From Oopsacas minuta (Eukaryota; Porifera; Hexactinellida; Lyssacinosida; Leucopsacidae): a DNA stretch of 64,000 nt. This document shows, piece by piece, positions 22,347 through 33,755 of this stretch. The stretch's first letter is position 1. Each line of letters opens with the position of its first letter. The stretch spans positions 292,403 to 356,402 of the forward strand of contig JAKMXF010000323.1 of NCBI GenBank assembly GCA_024704765.1. The letters are read 5' to 3'. The translations under genes and the position numbers were made by a program. The notes under the pieces are model-generated. The model was not told the DNA's origin and did not search any database. It saw nothing but the letters and a program-made list of their open reading frames with translations.

Positions 22347-24059
22347 TTAGTCTGAATCAGGAGTAAATTTCCGTTTTTTTGACATTCTAGCATGAATAAC
22401 ATCAATACAATCTCTCTTGAGGCACCAGCAGTAATCAGCCATCATATGAACGTCCCACCTCCCCTGATATCGTGTTTCCATTGTTTTTATGTCTTGGTAG
22501 AATCGTTCACCTTGCTCCTCGGAAACAGCTCCAAGATTCTCTGGAAAATAGTCAATATGACTGTGAAGAAAGTGAACTTTTACACTCATATTGCAGCCGA
22601 GATTCTTGTAAGGTTCAATCAACTCATTCACAAGTATTTTATAATTAGGAGATTTCGTATTTCCCAAGAAGTTTTTCATGACATTTACAAATGCATTCCA
22701 TGCACATTTTTCTTTGCATATCATAGAATTTGAAAAATTATCATCTCGAACAAGTTGTCTTATCTGAGGACCGTCGAATATACCGGCTTTTCTTTTTTCA
22801 TCACTTAGGTAGTAAAATTTCTCGGTAATATATTTGAAACAATTTCCTTCTTTATCTAATGCCCTTACAAACTGTTTCATCAATCCTAATTTTATATGAA
22901 GTGGTGGAAGCAAAATCTTGAGAGGATCCACTAGAGGCTCGTGAATAATGTTCTTATCTCCAACATTAAGATTGGTTCTAGCTGGCCAGCTCTGTCTAGA
23001 ATAGTGTTCGCTCTTTGCACGACTGTCCCATAAGCATAAAAAACAAGGGTATTTTGTATATCCTGATTGCTGTCCCAAAAGAATGCATATGATTTTTAAG
23101 TCACCACAGATTACCCAATTGTGCTGGTTATAATTAATTTTATGAAGCACAATTTTCATATTATCATATCGTTCCTTTAAACTTACTGAATGTCCAATTG
23201 GTATGGAACTAAATTTGTTGCCATTATGAAGTAGAACACATTTCAAACTTTGTTTTGAACTATCAATAAAGAGTCTCCAATCATTAGGTACATACGGACA
23301 TCCAAGAGCATTAACTAGCGGTGAAACATCATGACAAAACACAAATCCGTCTTCCATTATGAAATATTTCAAAAATTCGATCTCTCTGTTCCTATATGAG
23401 TAAAATTTTGTTTCTGGGAGAAGCAAGTTTTTTTCTTTTAGCCTAGAACCTAACAACTCCGCAGATTCTTTAGGTAAATCTAAATCACGTACCAAATCAT
23501 TTAATTCAGACTGATTAAATAACTGTGGAGAATTAGAACGAGATAATACACACGGAATAAAATCCTCATCTTCTCTAATTAATGAATCTCTAGTTTCACA
23601 ATTATCAATTTCCGAGATAACATCCAAATTAGTAAATTTTGGAACAGGTACATTAATTGAATGGGGAACGGGTCGTATTGCTGAATGTAAATTTGGATAC
23701 TTGATCAATGACTTGGTTTTAGCATTGAATCCGGAAATATTCACCATACAAATGTAACAATCGCTAATGTGATTTTGTGGCTCTCTCCATATCATTGGAA
23801 TTCCAAAACTTAAACTCTTTCTGATTCCTTTTGTCCATTGTCTCAAATTTTCTACACAAGATCGGCACACTGTATGTGGAGCCCATGTTTTGTCTTGATC
23901 ACCTAATCTCATTCCAAAATATCCTAAATATGCTTTTTTAACAACTCCTGTTATTGCCGTAGTTTGTTTAGGGGTCATAAAACTACCACAAATATAACAA
24001 AAGACGTCTGGATCATTAGTGCACCTTCTCCGATAAGCCATATGATAATAAAATATCAA
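22347..24059 (-). CDS. Zinc-binding transposase-like protein of an unnamed family
   Basis: 570 aa, uninterrupted. The N-terminus has a C-x2-C (Cys21/24, VFCYICGSF), AYLGYFGMRLGDQDKTWAPH, then Cys65/68 (HTVCRSC), and a further C-x2-C at 101/104 after IPMIWREPQNH. A variable linker leads to SELNDLVRDLDLPKESAELL (185-204). The core has WRLFIDSS (Asp266), VLLHNGN, WVICGDLKI (Asp320), LGQQSGYTKYPCFLCLWDSR with Cys339/342, PPLHIKLGLMKQFV (385-398) and HFLHSHIDYFPENLGAVSEE with QGERFYQDI (Glu518). I recognise this as a recurrent multi-copy family in animal genomes, but I do not know a family name. Asp266, Asp320 and Glu518 could form an RNase H-like triad. That is inference. Met7 (MAYRRRC) is an alternative start. 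No TIRs were found around it. A degenerate relative lies at 63673-64000. A domesticated host gene is the alternative. Confidence 0.8.
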   Translation of the reverse strand: MIFYYHMAYRRRCTNDPDVFCYICGSFMTPKQTTAITGVVKKAYLGYFGMRLGDQDKTWAPHTVCRSCVENLRQWTKGIRKSLSFGIPMIWREPQNHISDCYICMVNISGFNAKTKSLIKYPNLHSAIRPVPHSINVPVPKFTNLDVISEIDNCETRDSLIREDEDFIPCVLSRSNSPQLFNQSELNDLVRDLDLPKESAELLGSRLKEKNLLLPETKFYSYRNREIEFLKYFIMEDGFVFCHDVSPLVNALGCPYVPNDWRLFIDSSKQSLKCVLLHNGNKFSSIPIGHSVSLKERYDNMKIVLHKINYNQHNWVICGDLKIICILLGQQSGYTKYPCFLCLWDSRAKSEHYSRQSWPARTNLNVGDKNIIHEPLVDPLKILLPPLHIKLGLMKQFVRALDKEGNCFKYITEKFYYLSDEKRKAGIFDGPQIRQLVRDDNFSNSMICKEKCAWNAFVNVMKNFLGNTKSPNYKILVNELIEPYKNLGCNMSVKVHFLHSHIDYFPENLGAVSEEQGERFYQDIKTMETRYQGRWDVHMMADYCWCLKRDCIDVIHARMSKKRKFTPDSD

Positions 24060-25683
24060 AATAGTAGACTATAGTACAATTAAGCTGTATTTAACAAAAA
24101 TAAAAATAAAACAAATTATGTAGAAAAGAATGGAGTTAAAGGGACTAATTAGAAAATGCAATAAAGCACGCATCTGTTTATTTCAAAAGACAAAATTCAC
24201 ACATGTATCAAATATAATCATTTATTCTAGGGAAGTGTACTTAAAAAATCGACTTACATTAAATGACATTTGAGTAAAAACGAGACGTGATAGGGGAATT
24301 CTGATGACAGATTGAGAATCAGCATACTCAAGTTAACTAAAAACAACCCATGGATAATAATCAGCAAATTTGACGCAGGGCAGTGTTATTTATGCTAAAA
24401 GGTTTAGAAAAATTGATTAGTCTATATAACCCAAATCTATTATTAATCCTGAAAGACTACTCGTTCGAATGGGGATAGCTGATATTATATTTAATGAGAA
24501 GTCGGTTGATTACTCCAAACGGACGCTTATGATAGTTTGTGACAATTAACCGACTTCTCATTGAATACAATATTGGTTATCCTCATTCAAACAATTAATC
24601 TTTCAAGAGCGATCATAAAATTTGGGTAATATACACTCTACAAAATTTACCAACCCTTTAGCATACATATTTGGGTAGTTACAGAGATCCACACCCAGGG
24701 CCCTATAGCACTGTGTCCGAGAGCCAACAATAGTTTAGGTTAGGGAGAGAATCAAATAATGTGTAAGTGATGAAATCGGTGAAACAATTCACTGGAAAGA
24801 TAAGGCCTGAGTAAATTACGCTTATGAATGTTTTCAGCTACTCCGTAAATGTACTTTTTATATTAGGAATCCAAATATCAATTCAAGGTGATAGCTCTAC
24901 TGGGTAAGGTAACAAAGTACATCACCGCATACTCAAAATATTAGAGTCCCCGAGAAGGCCAGTTTGATTTTTCTCATTTTCAAAAACTAACAATCTTAAT
25001 AATTGCAGATTGGAACTTACTAGCTTCCTAGGGTTACCTGATATAAGGAATCCATTACATTCACGGACATCGCCATGGGGGGCATAGAAAGTAATGCCCC
25101 CCCCTGTCAAAATCTCATGCCCAGGGCATGCCCCCCTAGTGAACTCTCATTTATACCAGGGATATATCTTGTACTTATTGATCTAAGGACTTAACCGAAT
25201 TCTCCCGGAAGGTGTGTGATTTTATGAAGTCAAAAGATCCTGAAATCTTGATTTGGGTGCGGGAATTGTGTAAAACGATGGGTGTAAATTACGAGTTCCT
25301 TTTCGCTACAAAGTAACACTCGCCGTATTTTGTAATAATGTAATATAATTGAAGATTGTCGTGTCATGAAGCAACCATTTTCGGCCTTTTGAGATTGCAT
25401 TCTGCAGAGTTGCCATAGTAAAAAATCACCTCAGGCTGTGTCGGCTCTTTTACAAAGTGAAATAGCTTCGCACTCTCAGTTTTGTGAAAATTGGGGTCAA
25501 AATATAAGTAAAAAAAGTAACTCTTACCATAGTTGAAAATACCTGATTGAATAAAATTCCATTTAGCCTAAACAATGATCTTTCTAGTGAATTTCTTCTC
25601 TAAATACACTAATGTTTAAGATTACTCACAGGTTTTACATGACTACTAGCCTGGTCAAAATAATAAGGAAATAGCCCCAGCCC
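24060..25683. other. Intergenic stretch with hairpin and dispersed repeats
   Basis: No gene recognised. It contains the hairpin at 24451-24609 and, from about 25150 to 25620, a copy of a dispersed repeat also seen at about 56400-56820 and 57235-57350. Near 25100 a palindrome CATGCCCAGGGCATG is followed by CTAG, which weakly resembles a Helitron 3' end. Confidence 0.4.
24451..24609. repeat. Imperfect hairpin, 65-base arms
   Basis: CCTGAAAGACTACTCGTTCG to AATGAGAAGTCGGTTGATTA (24451-24517) pairs with the reverse complement of GACAATTAACCGACTTCTCA to AATCTTTCAAGAG (24540-24609). The loop is about 25-30 bases. It could be a small miniature element or a small-RNA precursor. No protein. Confidence 0.7.
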
Positions 25684-26054
25684 CAAAATAATTGTAAGAA
25701 TTATTTAATTGTATTTTTCCATAGCATCATGTCATGGGAACAACATACTGAAAGTTGAAACGAATCAGGACAATCAGAAAGTGAGTTCTCGCAATCCCGT
25801 CGTTTACTCAGACTCAAAGAATTGCCGGTTTTGAAACCTGAGCTAACATTTTCAAATAATTGCAGATCATTGTTTTGCCATATTCGTGCTCAGTATCAAA
25901 TTTCAGGAAATTTTAGAAAACCGTAAATTTTTAGAGTCTGGAGTCAACGATGGGATTCTAAAAACTCACTTTCTCATTGTTCGATTTCGCTGAACTGTTA
26001 TTCCCATCATAATACTATGGAAAATGCAATAAAACAATATCTTGCAAATTTTTT
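25684..26054. repeat. Foldback element, about 175-bp arms
   Basis: AAAATAATTGTAAGAATTAT (25685) to about 25860 is mirrored by a segment ending near 26054 (CAATATCTTGCAAATTTTTT). Paired blocks include AATCAGAAAGTGAGTTCTCG (25774) with its complement near 25960. Mismatches are scattered. No coding. Confidence 0.72.
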
Positions 26055-26492
26055 GACGTCATACATTATATTGACTGACTATAAATTCTATTTTAGTAGA
26101 AATATTATTTTTGTAATTTTTCCAATTTGTGAGTTCAATTCCATAATATTCCCTGTGATAGAGTAAAATGGCATTATGATTAGGAGTCGGCATAGTCACA
26201 ATCATTTGATAAACGGTGAGTTTAAGCATAATTAAGTCAGTATAGTAAATTGGGAAGGGTAATAAAATTACAATACTGTTGATTCAACTGTTTAGATTGG
26301 AGTACATCAAAACTCTACCAGAGACAGAAAGTTACCATCAATACACTCCATTTAGTCAAACATTATTAGGAGCGAAGCGTATTAGTGATCCGTTTTATTA
26401 CACGGTAACATATGACTTTAAAGCATTTCGTGTGACAACCTCACACCTTAACAATTTGTCACTTGTATGTATGACAAAGACTGGTATATTGC

Positions 26493-26665
26493 AGGCACGT
26501 AGCTACAAGGGGGGCAAGGGGGGGGCAGTCGCCCCCCCAAAAGTTTTTCTCGCCCCCTCCCCCAGATACATTTGGAGGTTTTGTTTGTACATACAGTGTA
26601 GTTAGCTTATTAGCAACCAGCTTTCGGGTCCCAAACAGGATTATAATGTTAATTTCGTTGCCTTT
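26493..26665 (-). mobile_element. Solo right-end fragment of the hAT family
   Basis: Starts CAGGCACGTAGCTACAAGG and continues GGGGGCAGTCGCCCCCCC, AAAAGTTTTTCTCGCCCCC, then TTAGCAACCAGCTTTCGGGT. This is the reverse complement of the right end of the hAT at 53201-56398, including its nested miniature element. The rest of the element is absent. Confidence 0.82.
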
Positions 26666-26779
26666 GATAACATATTATTGAGAAATTGTTAAGTTGTATA
26701 ATATTCTTGTGATATTTCCTAAGAATAGTGATCTTGAAATATTAAGTATAATAATTACAAATATATATTAAGTTAAGTG

Positions 26780-28681
26780 TCATAGAGCAAGAGAAGTAGT
26801 AGTTATCTCACTACTTTTCTTTGCCAGGTGATTTAAAGTTTTGGCAGCTCTAATTACATCTTTTGAGAGAGGTTCCAACTTAATAGTATTAGCTACTACA
26901 TCGTAACATAACTGGTGTATTTCTTCTAAAGATGATACCGCAGACATTGTATGGAACGCGATAACATTAGCTTGAGAAACTATTTTTTCCAATTCGCCAT
27001 GTTTTTCTGCTGCCTCTTTTGTGTTGTTGGCTAGGCGAATAACTCCACTCTCTATATTAAACAAAGTATTTAACACCCAGATTAGTTTTGACCATGACTC
27101 ATGAAAGAAGGGTTCTGACCTCTCAGGAAGCTGTTTAGTGTTTACTGAAGCCTCACTTACCGCAGATAGAAAATACTGCATGAATTGCAACAAGTTACAA
27201 ACGGTAGCTAGTATTTCAGCATTCACAAGAGATTCATCAGTTAACTTCAAAACAACTTCTTCAACTAGATGACGAGATGTCGTAATGGATTGCATGGCTT
27301 GAGAACATACCTCTTTCATATATGCAAGCGCTCCTCTTGAAATACTGTTTGAGAGGTTACCGTTGTGAGAGAAAAATTGTTGTGCCTGAAGATCAAGATC
27401 AGGAGATCTATAATCATGGTGAAACTTACTTCCCCTACTGGTTCGCCTAGAATTTACTTGATATAGAACAAGTTGTGATACAAGAGAATTACTGATTATG
27501 CACACTATTGCATCAACATGTTTAGAGAGCTGTTTTAAAATAAGCTTCACGTCAACACGAGAACCTGGTTGTGTCGAAAATAGCATCTGTTTCATGCTCA
27601 GCCCTAAAGAAACTAACTCTTTACTCATTTCATCGGATTGAGGTCTTGTAATAATGCCGTTACAACACTCTACACTATGTGTTACGACCATTTCATAAGA
27701 AGCACTCATATTAAAAGCAGCGTGTCTCAAATTGTCACTCTCGGCGAATGGAATACTCTGTAAGTGGGATTTAGAGTTATAAAATGAATTAATAAAGTCT
27801 TTAGAGAACTGAAGAAGAAATTCTGCATGAGTTAGTAATCTATCAAGAGAAGTAATAGTCCTATGCTGTTTAAGATCACCGATCAATCTATCAATACGTT
27901 CAGAGCATAATTCTGGTACAGATCTAATGTGTTTGAAAAAGTCTGTTGGAGGAACAGAGGGCCTCACTGGGCGGAGATGCCTTGCTTGATCATCTATAAA
28001 TTTCGTTAGATGTGGATTAATGTCAATCCGCGGTTTTTTGCAAGCGAGAATCTCAGGCGTTAATTCAACATTAGGATCAGTGTTATGATACACTTCACTT
28101 TCATGAGAGATAGAAAGATTGCAATTTTCAGAATTATGGGGGGAAACTCCAGGGTGTGCTTCCGTAGATGCAGTAAGAATATCCACCAAACTAACTGGAA
28201 GGCTGAGTGGAAGGTGTGGAAGTTGAGGAGCTTGAATTGAATCATCTGGGGAGTCAGCTTCTATTGGTGCTTTATTATAAATAGCACATACTTTGCCAGG
28301 TGTATATAAGCCTAGATCCTTACTCCATTCGTCATCTGGGTGGTTGAAAATATCCATAGATTTGGTGGTAGAAAGATCTAATTCACTTTGGTATAGTTCC
28401 CGCATTAGTTCCAGCCGATTCCCGAATTTATCTAATTCCCAAAGAGTAGTAGTTTTATTTTGTTTGTTGTAGAGCCTAATTCCAATTTTTGAAGGTAATA
28501 TCGCTTCATTTTCTCCCTTTTCTGAACACTCAACATCTTCACGTGTAAAGAGGACTTTCTTTCCGAGATGCAAGGCAATAGCATTAGCCTCTTGCAGCAT
28601 CATTGATACTCTTACTAATTCAGAACCAGATAACTGAGGAAGAAACTCCATTACTTTCCGTTTTTCGTTAGCTTCGCGAGC
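26780..28681 (-). CDS. KIF14: Kinesin KIF14-type, 3'-terminal coding exon
   Basis: The exon opens after a splice acceptor (TTTATATAG/GCTCGCG at 28681) in phase 0, codes 633 residues and ends at TGA. The start of the kinesin-tail module is diagnostic: VRVSMMLQEANAIALHLGKK, IGIRLYNKQNKTTTLWELDK, then NRLELMRELYQSE and FNHPDDEWSKD, matching in order the post-coiled-coil region of KIF14. The rest is a helical tail with low-complexity PQLPHLPLSLP near residue 155. KIF14 is a kinesin-3 relative that acts with PRC1 and citron kinase in cytokinesis at the midbody. The reading frame joins in phase to the exon at 38052-38264, across a 9.4-kb intron. The previously obvious ATG at 28651 is internal, not the protein start. 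Confidence 0.9.
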   Translation of the reverse strand, partial: AREANEKRKVMEFLPQLSGSELVRVSMMLQEANAIALHLGKKVLFTREDVECSEKGENEAILPSKIGIRLYNKQNKTTTLWELDKFGNRLELMRELYQSELDLSTTKSMDIFNHPDDEWSKDLGLYTPGKVCAIYNKAPIEADSPDDSIQAPQLPHLPLSLPVSLVDILTASTEAHPGVSPHNSENCNLSISHESEVYHNTDPNVELTPEILACKKPRIDINPHLTKFIDDQARHLRPVRPSVPPTDFFKHIRSVPELCSERIDRLIGDLKQHRTITSLDRLLTHAEFLLQFSKDFINSFYNSKSHLQSIPFAESDNLRHAAFNMSASYEMVVTHSVECCNGIITRPQSDEMSKELVSLGLSMKQMLFSTQPGSRVDVKLILKQLSKHVDAIVCIISNSLVSQLVLYQVNSRRTSRGSKFHHDYRSPDLDLQAQQFFSHNGNLSNSISRGALAYMKEVCSQAMQSITTSRHLVEEVVLKLTDESLVNAEILATVCNLLQFMQYFLSAVSEASVNTKQLPERSEPFFHESWSKLIWVLNTLFNIESGVIRLANNTKEAAEKHGELEKIVSQANVIAFHTMSAVSSLEEIHQLCYDVVANTIKLEPLSKDVIRAAKTLNHLAKKSSEITTTSLAL

Positions 28682-29118
28682 CTATATAAAAAAGTTACTG
28701 TCATAGCTCACCATTTATACTACTATAATGCCATTGACAAGGGCGACGGAAGGTGCGGAATAGTGGTCAGGATATTGGATTGATCTATATTTAAGTGGTC
28801 AGGCCCGGCCATAAAATATAACAACTTATCAGACCATAGCCTCACCAGCCTAATAGTTTATATCGCTTCTGATTAATCTGTGAGTAGAATGTCCAAAATT
28901 AATTGAAAAATCTTAGAAAACCCCAGAGCTGATCTTTGGCTCACGGGGATATTTTGAGCTTGGCTCAGAGAAGTTCGAGTCTTCGACGAATATTTACACT
29001 TATTACGAAATTATGACTTAATTGTCACCTTTACGATTACCGAAAAATAACAGTAATACTTGACAAAGCTCAACTGAAGTTAGATAGTTGGAATTTGAAT
29101 CACTGGTATCCCTCAATC

Positions 29119-30019
29119 CAGTGGCGTGCCAAGTGGCGGTCCGCCCCAGGTGCCACTCAATGAGGGTGCCAACTTTGACTGAGAGGGATACATTATATGG
29201 ATATTTGTGAGATCCAAGATGTAGTTACTGCGTTCCTATCATACCCGCTAAACTATATTACGTTTAGTTAGCAAAATAAATTCATCAAACCTACATTATA
29301 CAACATTCAAAACATCTGTTGGAAATAAATATCTCACATGCAGGGTGGGCCAAAAAACTGGCCCGACCAATTAGCTTCGAATGTGCATTATATTTAGGAG
29401 GGATTAACAAAACCATATAGTTCTATAACTAAAATGGCGTACAAGACGAATACAAGCTATTATTTTCGTAGGTTGGAAGTCTACGAGGATTAGAGCTTAT
29501 GTTCTAGATGAACACCATCAAAATCTTTCAATTTTTGGATTTTTAGACCAAATTCCCATTACATTCTTCAGAACTATTTCTCCCGGAATGACTTGCCGGC
29601 CTTCGGACCTACTATTTAGGTTTTTAACAGTTTTCTCAGTCTGAAATTTCATAATCCAACCCTGAATTCTCGATTTCCAGGGCGCATTTTTGACATCGAA
29701 TATAAGTACAAGTTTTCAGTAATTTCCATGAAGGACAGCGTTTCAAAAATTCTCTGAACTTGCTAAGACTCTTACTGAATATTCTATTACTTCGTCTTGG
29801 ATTATCTAACATATATTTACATGGAATAAATAGATTATTCTTGCTTTGTATGACTAATAGTTACAAGTTGGCCTGAAATTTGCACGGGGGCCGTGTTTTT
29901 TGCCCAACCTTGTAAATATACAATATACTTACTTAGCTATATATTGTATAAAATACAGAAAAAAAGTGGTGCCAACTTCAGATTCCACCCCGGTACCAAA
30001 GGTGCTTGGTACGCCACTG
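29119..30019. repeat. hAT-like non-autonomous element, 901 bp, with nested insertion
   Basis: The ends CAGTGGCGTGCCAAG and CTTGGTACGCCACTG form a TIR with one mismatch. Flanking octamers CCTCAATC (29111-29118) and CCTCGATC (30020-30027) agree at 7 of 8 positions. Subterminal blocks also mirror each other (GTGCCA with CAACTT on the left, GTGGTGCCAACTT on the right). A mariner-like miniature element lies inside. Confidence 0.82.
29341..29912. repeat. Mariner-like miniature element nested in the hAT-like repeat
   Basis: Starts CAGGGTGGGCCAAAAAACTG and ends TTTTTTGCCCAACCTTG, an imperfect TIR. A TA follows on the right (29913-29914) and TG precedes on the left, probably a mutated TA target. No transposase. 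Confidence 0.65.
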
Positions 30020-33000
30020 CCTCGATCTGATATGCATATTAATCATGGAATTAGAACTTCGTCAACATGATAGTACAAAAAGCCATCAGCAAATCGTTCC
30101 GTCTTTAGACCAATTTAGAGACATGTCCCACGTCCAGATTTTAGTCGGACAATCGTCCCAGAAAAAACGGGACACAAAGTCAGAAAAATTACTAGTTACT
30201 TCTGAATTATTATCTCTGCAAATTTCTGAGCTAACATAATCATTCCAATCACAGACCCCTAGATCATAACCAGGGTGATTTTGTAGGGTTTTACTTGTTC
30301 ACCACAAATGAAACCCTACAAGCTCTAATCTTAAGTAGTTCTTATACATGCTACTTGTATTGTCATCCTATGATTCCTATCTAATAACAAGACAACAATC
30401 AAAAGGAATGTATTCAATTAACCTAGTATAAAATTGGGCAACAGCAAAGTAATTTCATAATCAATTGAATTCTTTGGAATAGAAACGATTAGACAAGTAA
30501 GAATAAACCGAATGAATTCAGAACAACTATATTATAAAGCCAGCTATAACCTGTAAAATAAATACAAAAATAAGCAGGAAGTGTGGAATGGGCATACAGG
30601 GCCCGAGAGAGGGGTGGGAGTCTGGTACTTAATACCAGGGCCCAGGGTCAGTTGAGGCCAGATAACATTGAATCAGAGGACCAGGAATAAATTAGTTTAG
30701 GGAGAGAAAGGAGTAAAGTTTAGGTGATGAAGTCAAATTTTGCTGATAATCTTTGTATGCATATTCATATGCGGCGATCCTGGGGGGCAAGGGAGCCATT
30801 GTCTACCCAATATTTACATTAAACATAGAAAAGTAAATGTATAATACGAGTACCATTAGTAGAGTTTCATTTGGGGGAGACCCCTCCAATTTATATTTTG
30901 AATCTGCACTTGGGGATGTCGCCTCAAATTTGCGGTGAAGTCCCTTCAAGTTTAGGGGGAACTCCCCAAATCATTTTTTGGGAAGAATTTGAGTCTGGCT
31001 TAATATAAAAGTTCTGATATTCAAAAGCATGTTAGAGATCATCGTTCAGTTTAGATACCTATGCAACAAAGAAATTCACGATATGATGTGGACAATATCA
31101 TACAGTAGAACCTCGTTAATGCTTACACCAAGGACCGTAAGTCAAAGCTGTGGAGTGAAAAGACAATCTCATTTAGGACAAGATCGAGCTGCGGCAATCT
31201 TAGGTTATCGGATTTGATTTGTTACTAAGATCGAAGGGAAGAGTCATTCAGCAGTTGGAACACGCTCGATCGTTCACCACAAAGCACTTGCAGCACGGAC
31301 TCTTCCTGTCGAGGTCCTGATTGCACCTAATTATCTGATCAATATAGTTAACTTCCTAAAAACTGGGCCTTGAATACACGATTAATAATTTGTGAGGCTC
31401 TTTCATGAAGTTAGAGCAGACAAGGAAGCAATACTGTTTGACACGATATTTTGCAGGCTTTCAAAAGGGAATATTCTAGATTAAGTTTATGAGTTCAAAG
31501 ACGAATTGAAATGGTATTTGAAGCATAAGGAGAATCTTTTATAAGCCAGATGTAATTATGGAAGCGTCAAATGAAGGATCGAATAACAGGATCCTGCGCA
31601 ACCTAAATGAGGATTTCAAGGACAAAGTCCTCCTCGATAGTAATCACAATTAATTCAGACTCGTCCTCAGGTGGTCAGAGACGAATCCTGTCGATCTTTT
31701 GCGTATATAGAAAAGAAAGTTCGGAATGGAAGCTCATCAGGAATCATATTCTCACCGATGTTGAAAATATCACCGAAGAGCTCATTAGTTGAGTAGAAAT
31801 CATTTTTCGCACCAAAAATTCACGAAAGAAGAGGCAAAAGATAACCGTTTCAGATACTAGATGAACGATTATTTGGGTAGAGAGTGAACTTCTTAATCTT
31901 TTAATTCATAAAATCAGCCTATGTAGTACAGCAACAAAAAAATAACAATATGCGTATGATAACTAAACAATTTTCAATCTTTAATAATTTTGCTGACGAT
32001 AATTGCAATCGAATTTGGGAATTTTTGATCACTTGACAATGGAATAGGGTAAGAATCAGTAAAATGTGACACAGGGAGGGTCCCAATTTTCGGAAATGTT
32101 GCATTAAGTATGTTTGAAGATCCCTCTAATATTCTACTTTGATATTTCTTCTTCAATCTTCACTACAGGGCAGAGGTCATTGACATGGGTCAATGACCCG
32201 TTTGCAGGTCTGATCTGCTGTATATACCTGATATTTGGCATACTACAGGATATTGAAGGAAGTTTACTGATTTAATAAACAATTAGCGCAACTAGCCTCA
32301 TGAATCAGGATGGGCAAAGCTGACGTAATGCCTACCTGCCCTATACTTAGCGTATTATGGTGCAGTGTAATCTGAGTGAGACACAAATTACAGGGTACGT
32401 GCCCAATAGTTGCCCATGTTTAACCTATTATTTCAATACATTAAAATGAATAACTGATTCGATATCACAGCCATGCCAAATAATGTATTTGTATGATAAT
32501 CCTGATGCAGGATACTCCATCGATTAGGGTGAATCAGTTATCACCGCTTCTTTGTATACTCTATGTGCAGTATTGATCCATCATGTAAACTTTGAATGAA
32601 ATCCACAAAGAGTGGGACAAGTCATAAGTGTAAAATATAATATTCTAGATGTTTTCCTAGTAACCTCTTGGGTCCAAAAACCTCCTTTAGATTTTAAAAT
32701 CTAGCTTTATTCTAGGTTCCAAACCTTACAACAGGCGTTGGAATCTAGTAATTAGGAAAAAGCATCTCTTTAAGAGGTTAATATCTAGGTTTACTCTAGG
32801 TTTTGAACCCAGTTACTGGCATTCACACATAGGAATTATTAATGCTTCCACTCCATACTTGAAATTTGTTGCGGATCATATCCCAGTTAATCTAGCAATT
32901 CCAATCTTCGAAATTTTCTCTGTTCATGTCTAAGTTTGCCTATTTTCTACATTAATTACATTTATGAAATGTTTTTGACAGATAATGAATTATATTGATT

Positions 33001-33653
33001 AACCTCAATTTCCTCAATGATCTAGCGCTAGGTATCCATAGATGGCCCATAGATAATAATGCTTTCGGGGAACCAAGTTAAATTTCACGATCTCTTTAGT
33101 ATTATACTAGTAATATATACAGGGTGGTCCATGGATAATCTATTGATTAAAATTGTTTTACCTAAGGAATTCATAATTGTGAAGTCTCACGGATCCAAAA
33201 GGTCGTGTGAGACCCGCCCATTTGAACACAATCTCACTTGAATTCTCACCCTCTACTCTAAAATCTCTTGGTGAAATTGAAGATATTACAGGATAATTAG
33301 GATCTGAACGATACTTAGCCATTTTGGCGGTAAATAAGTTATTAGCATCAATATTAAATCAATACTAGCTAAATTCAACTCTTAAACAAATCTAACGGTT
33401 GGATTTTACCATAAGTTGACAATTATGGTAATTCTATATCTGATTTTGATGAACGATCGCTCGTTTTGTAACCAAAACTTGTACTCCTTGATATTTACTA
33501 ACCAAAACACCATAGAGTATATCAAAGCGTCCAGGGACTGAAATGAATGTCACATTATAAATGGTACTATGTATACATAAAAGTATTGTCAACACACAGA
33601 GTACTTTCAAGAGAACTCACAACTGTAAAATAGCTCCATGTGGACAAATGTGC

Positions 33654-33755
33654 TGTTTTATTGGCAACTGAAACATAGTTCTCGAATTTCTTAACAATAT
33701 TAAGAATAACGTTAAGAAATTCGAGAACGATGTTTCAGTTGCCAATAAAATAACA
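33654..33755. repeat. Near-perfect hairpin, about 42-base arms, 15-base loop
   Basis: The left arm 33654-33695 (TGTTTTATTGGCAACTGAAA ... TTTCTTAAC) pairs with 33711-33755 with one internal mismatch and a small outer bulge. It lies within a KIF14 intron. Such pairing is unlikely by chance. It is a recent inverted duplication, a miniature element or a small-RNA precursor. Confidence 0.8.

Noticed and set aside
25080-25135. Helitron-like 3' end (CATGCCCAGGGCATG followed by CTAG).
   Set aside because: Only one end, short stem with C-runs, no matching 5' TC end or helicase remnant.
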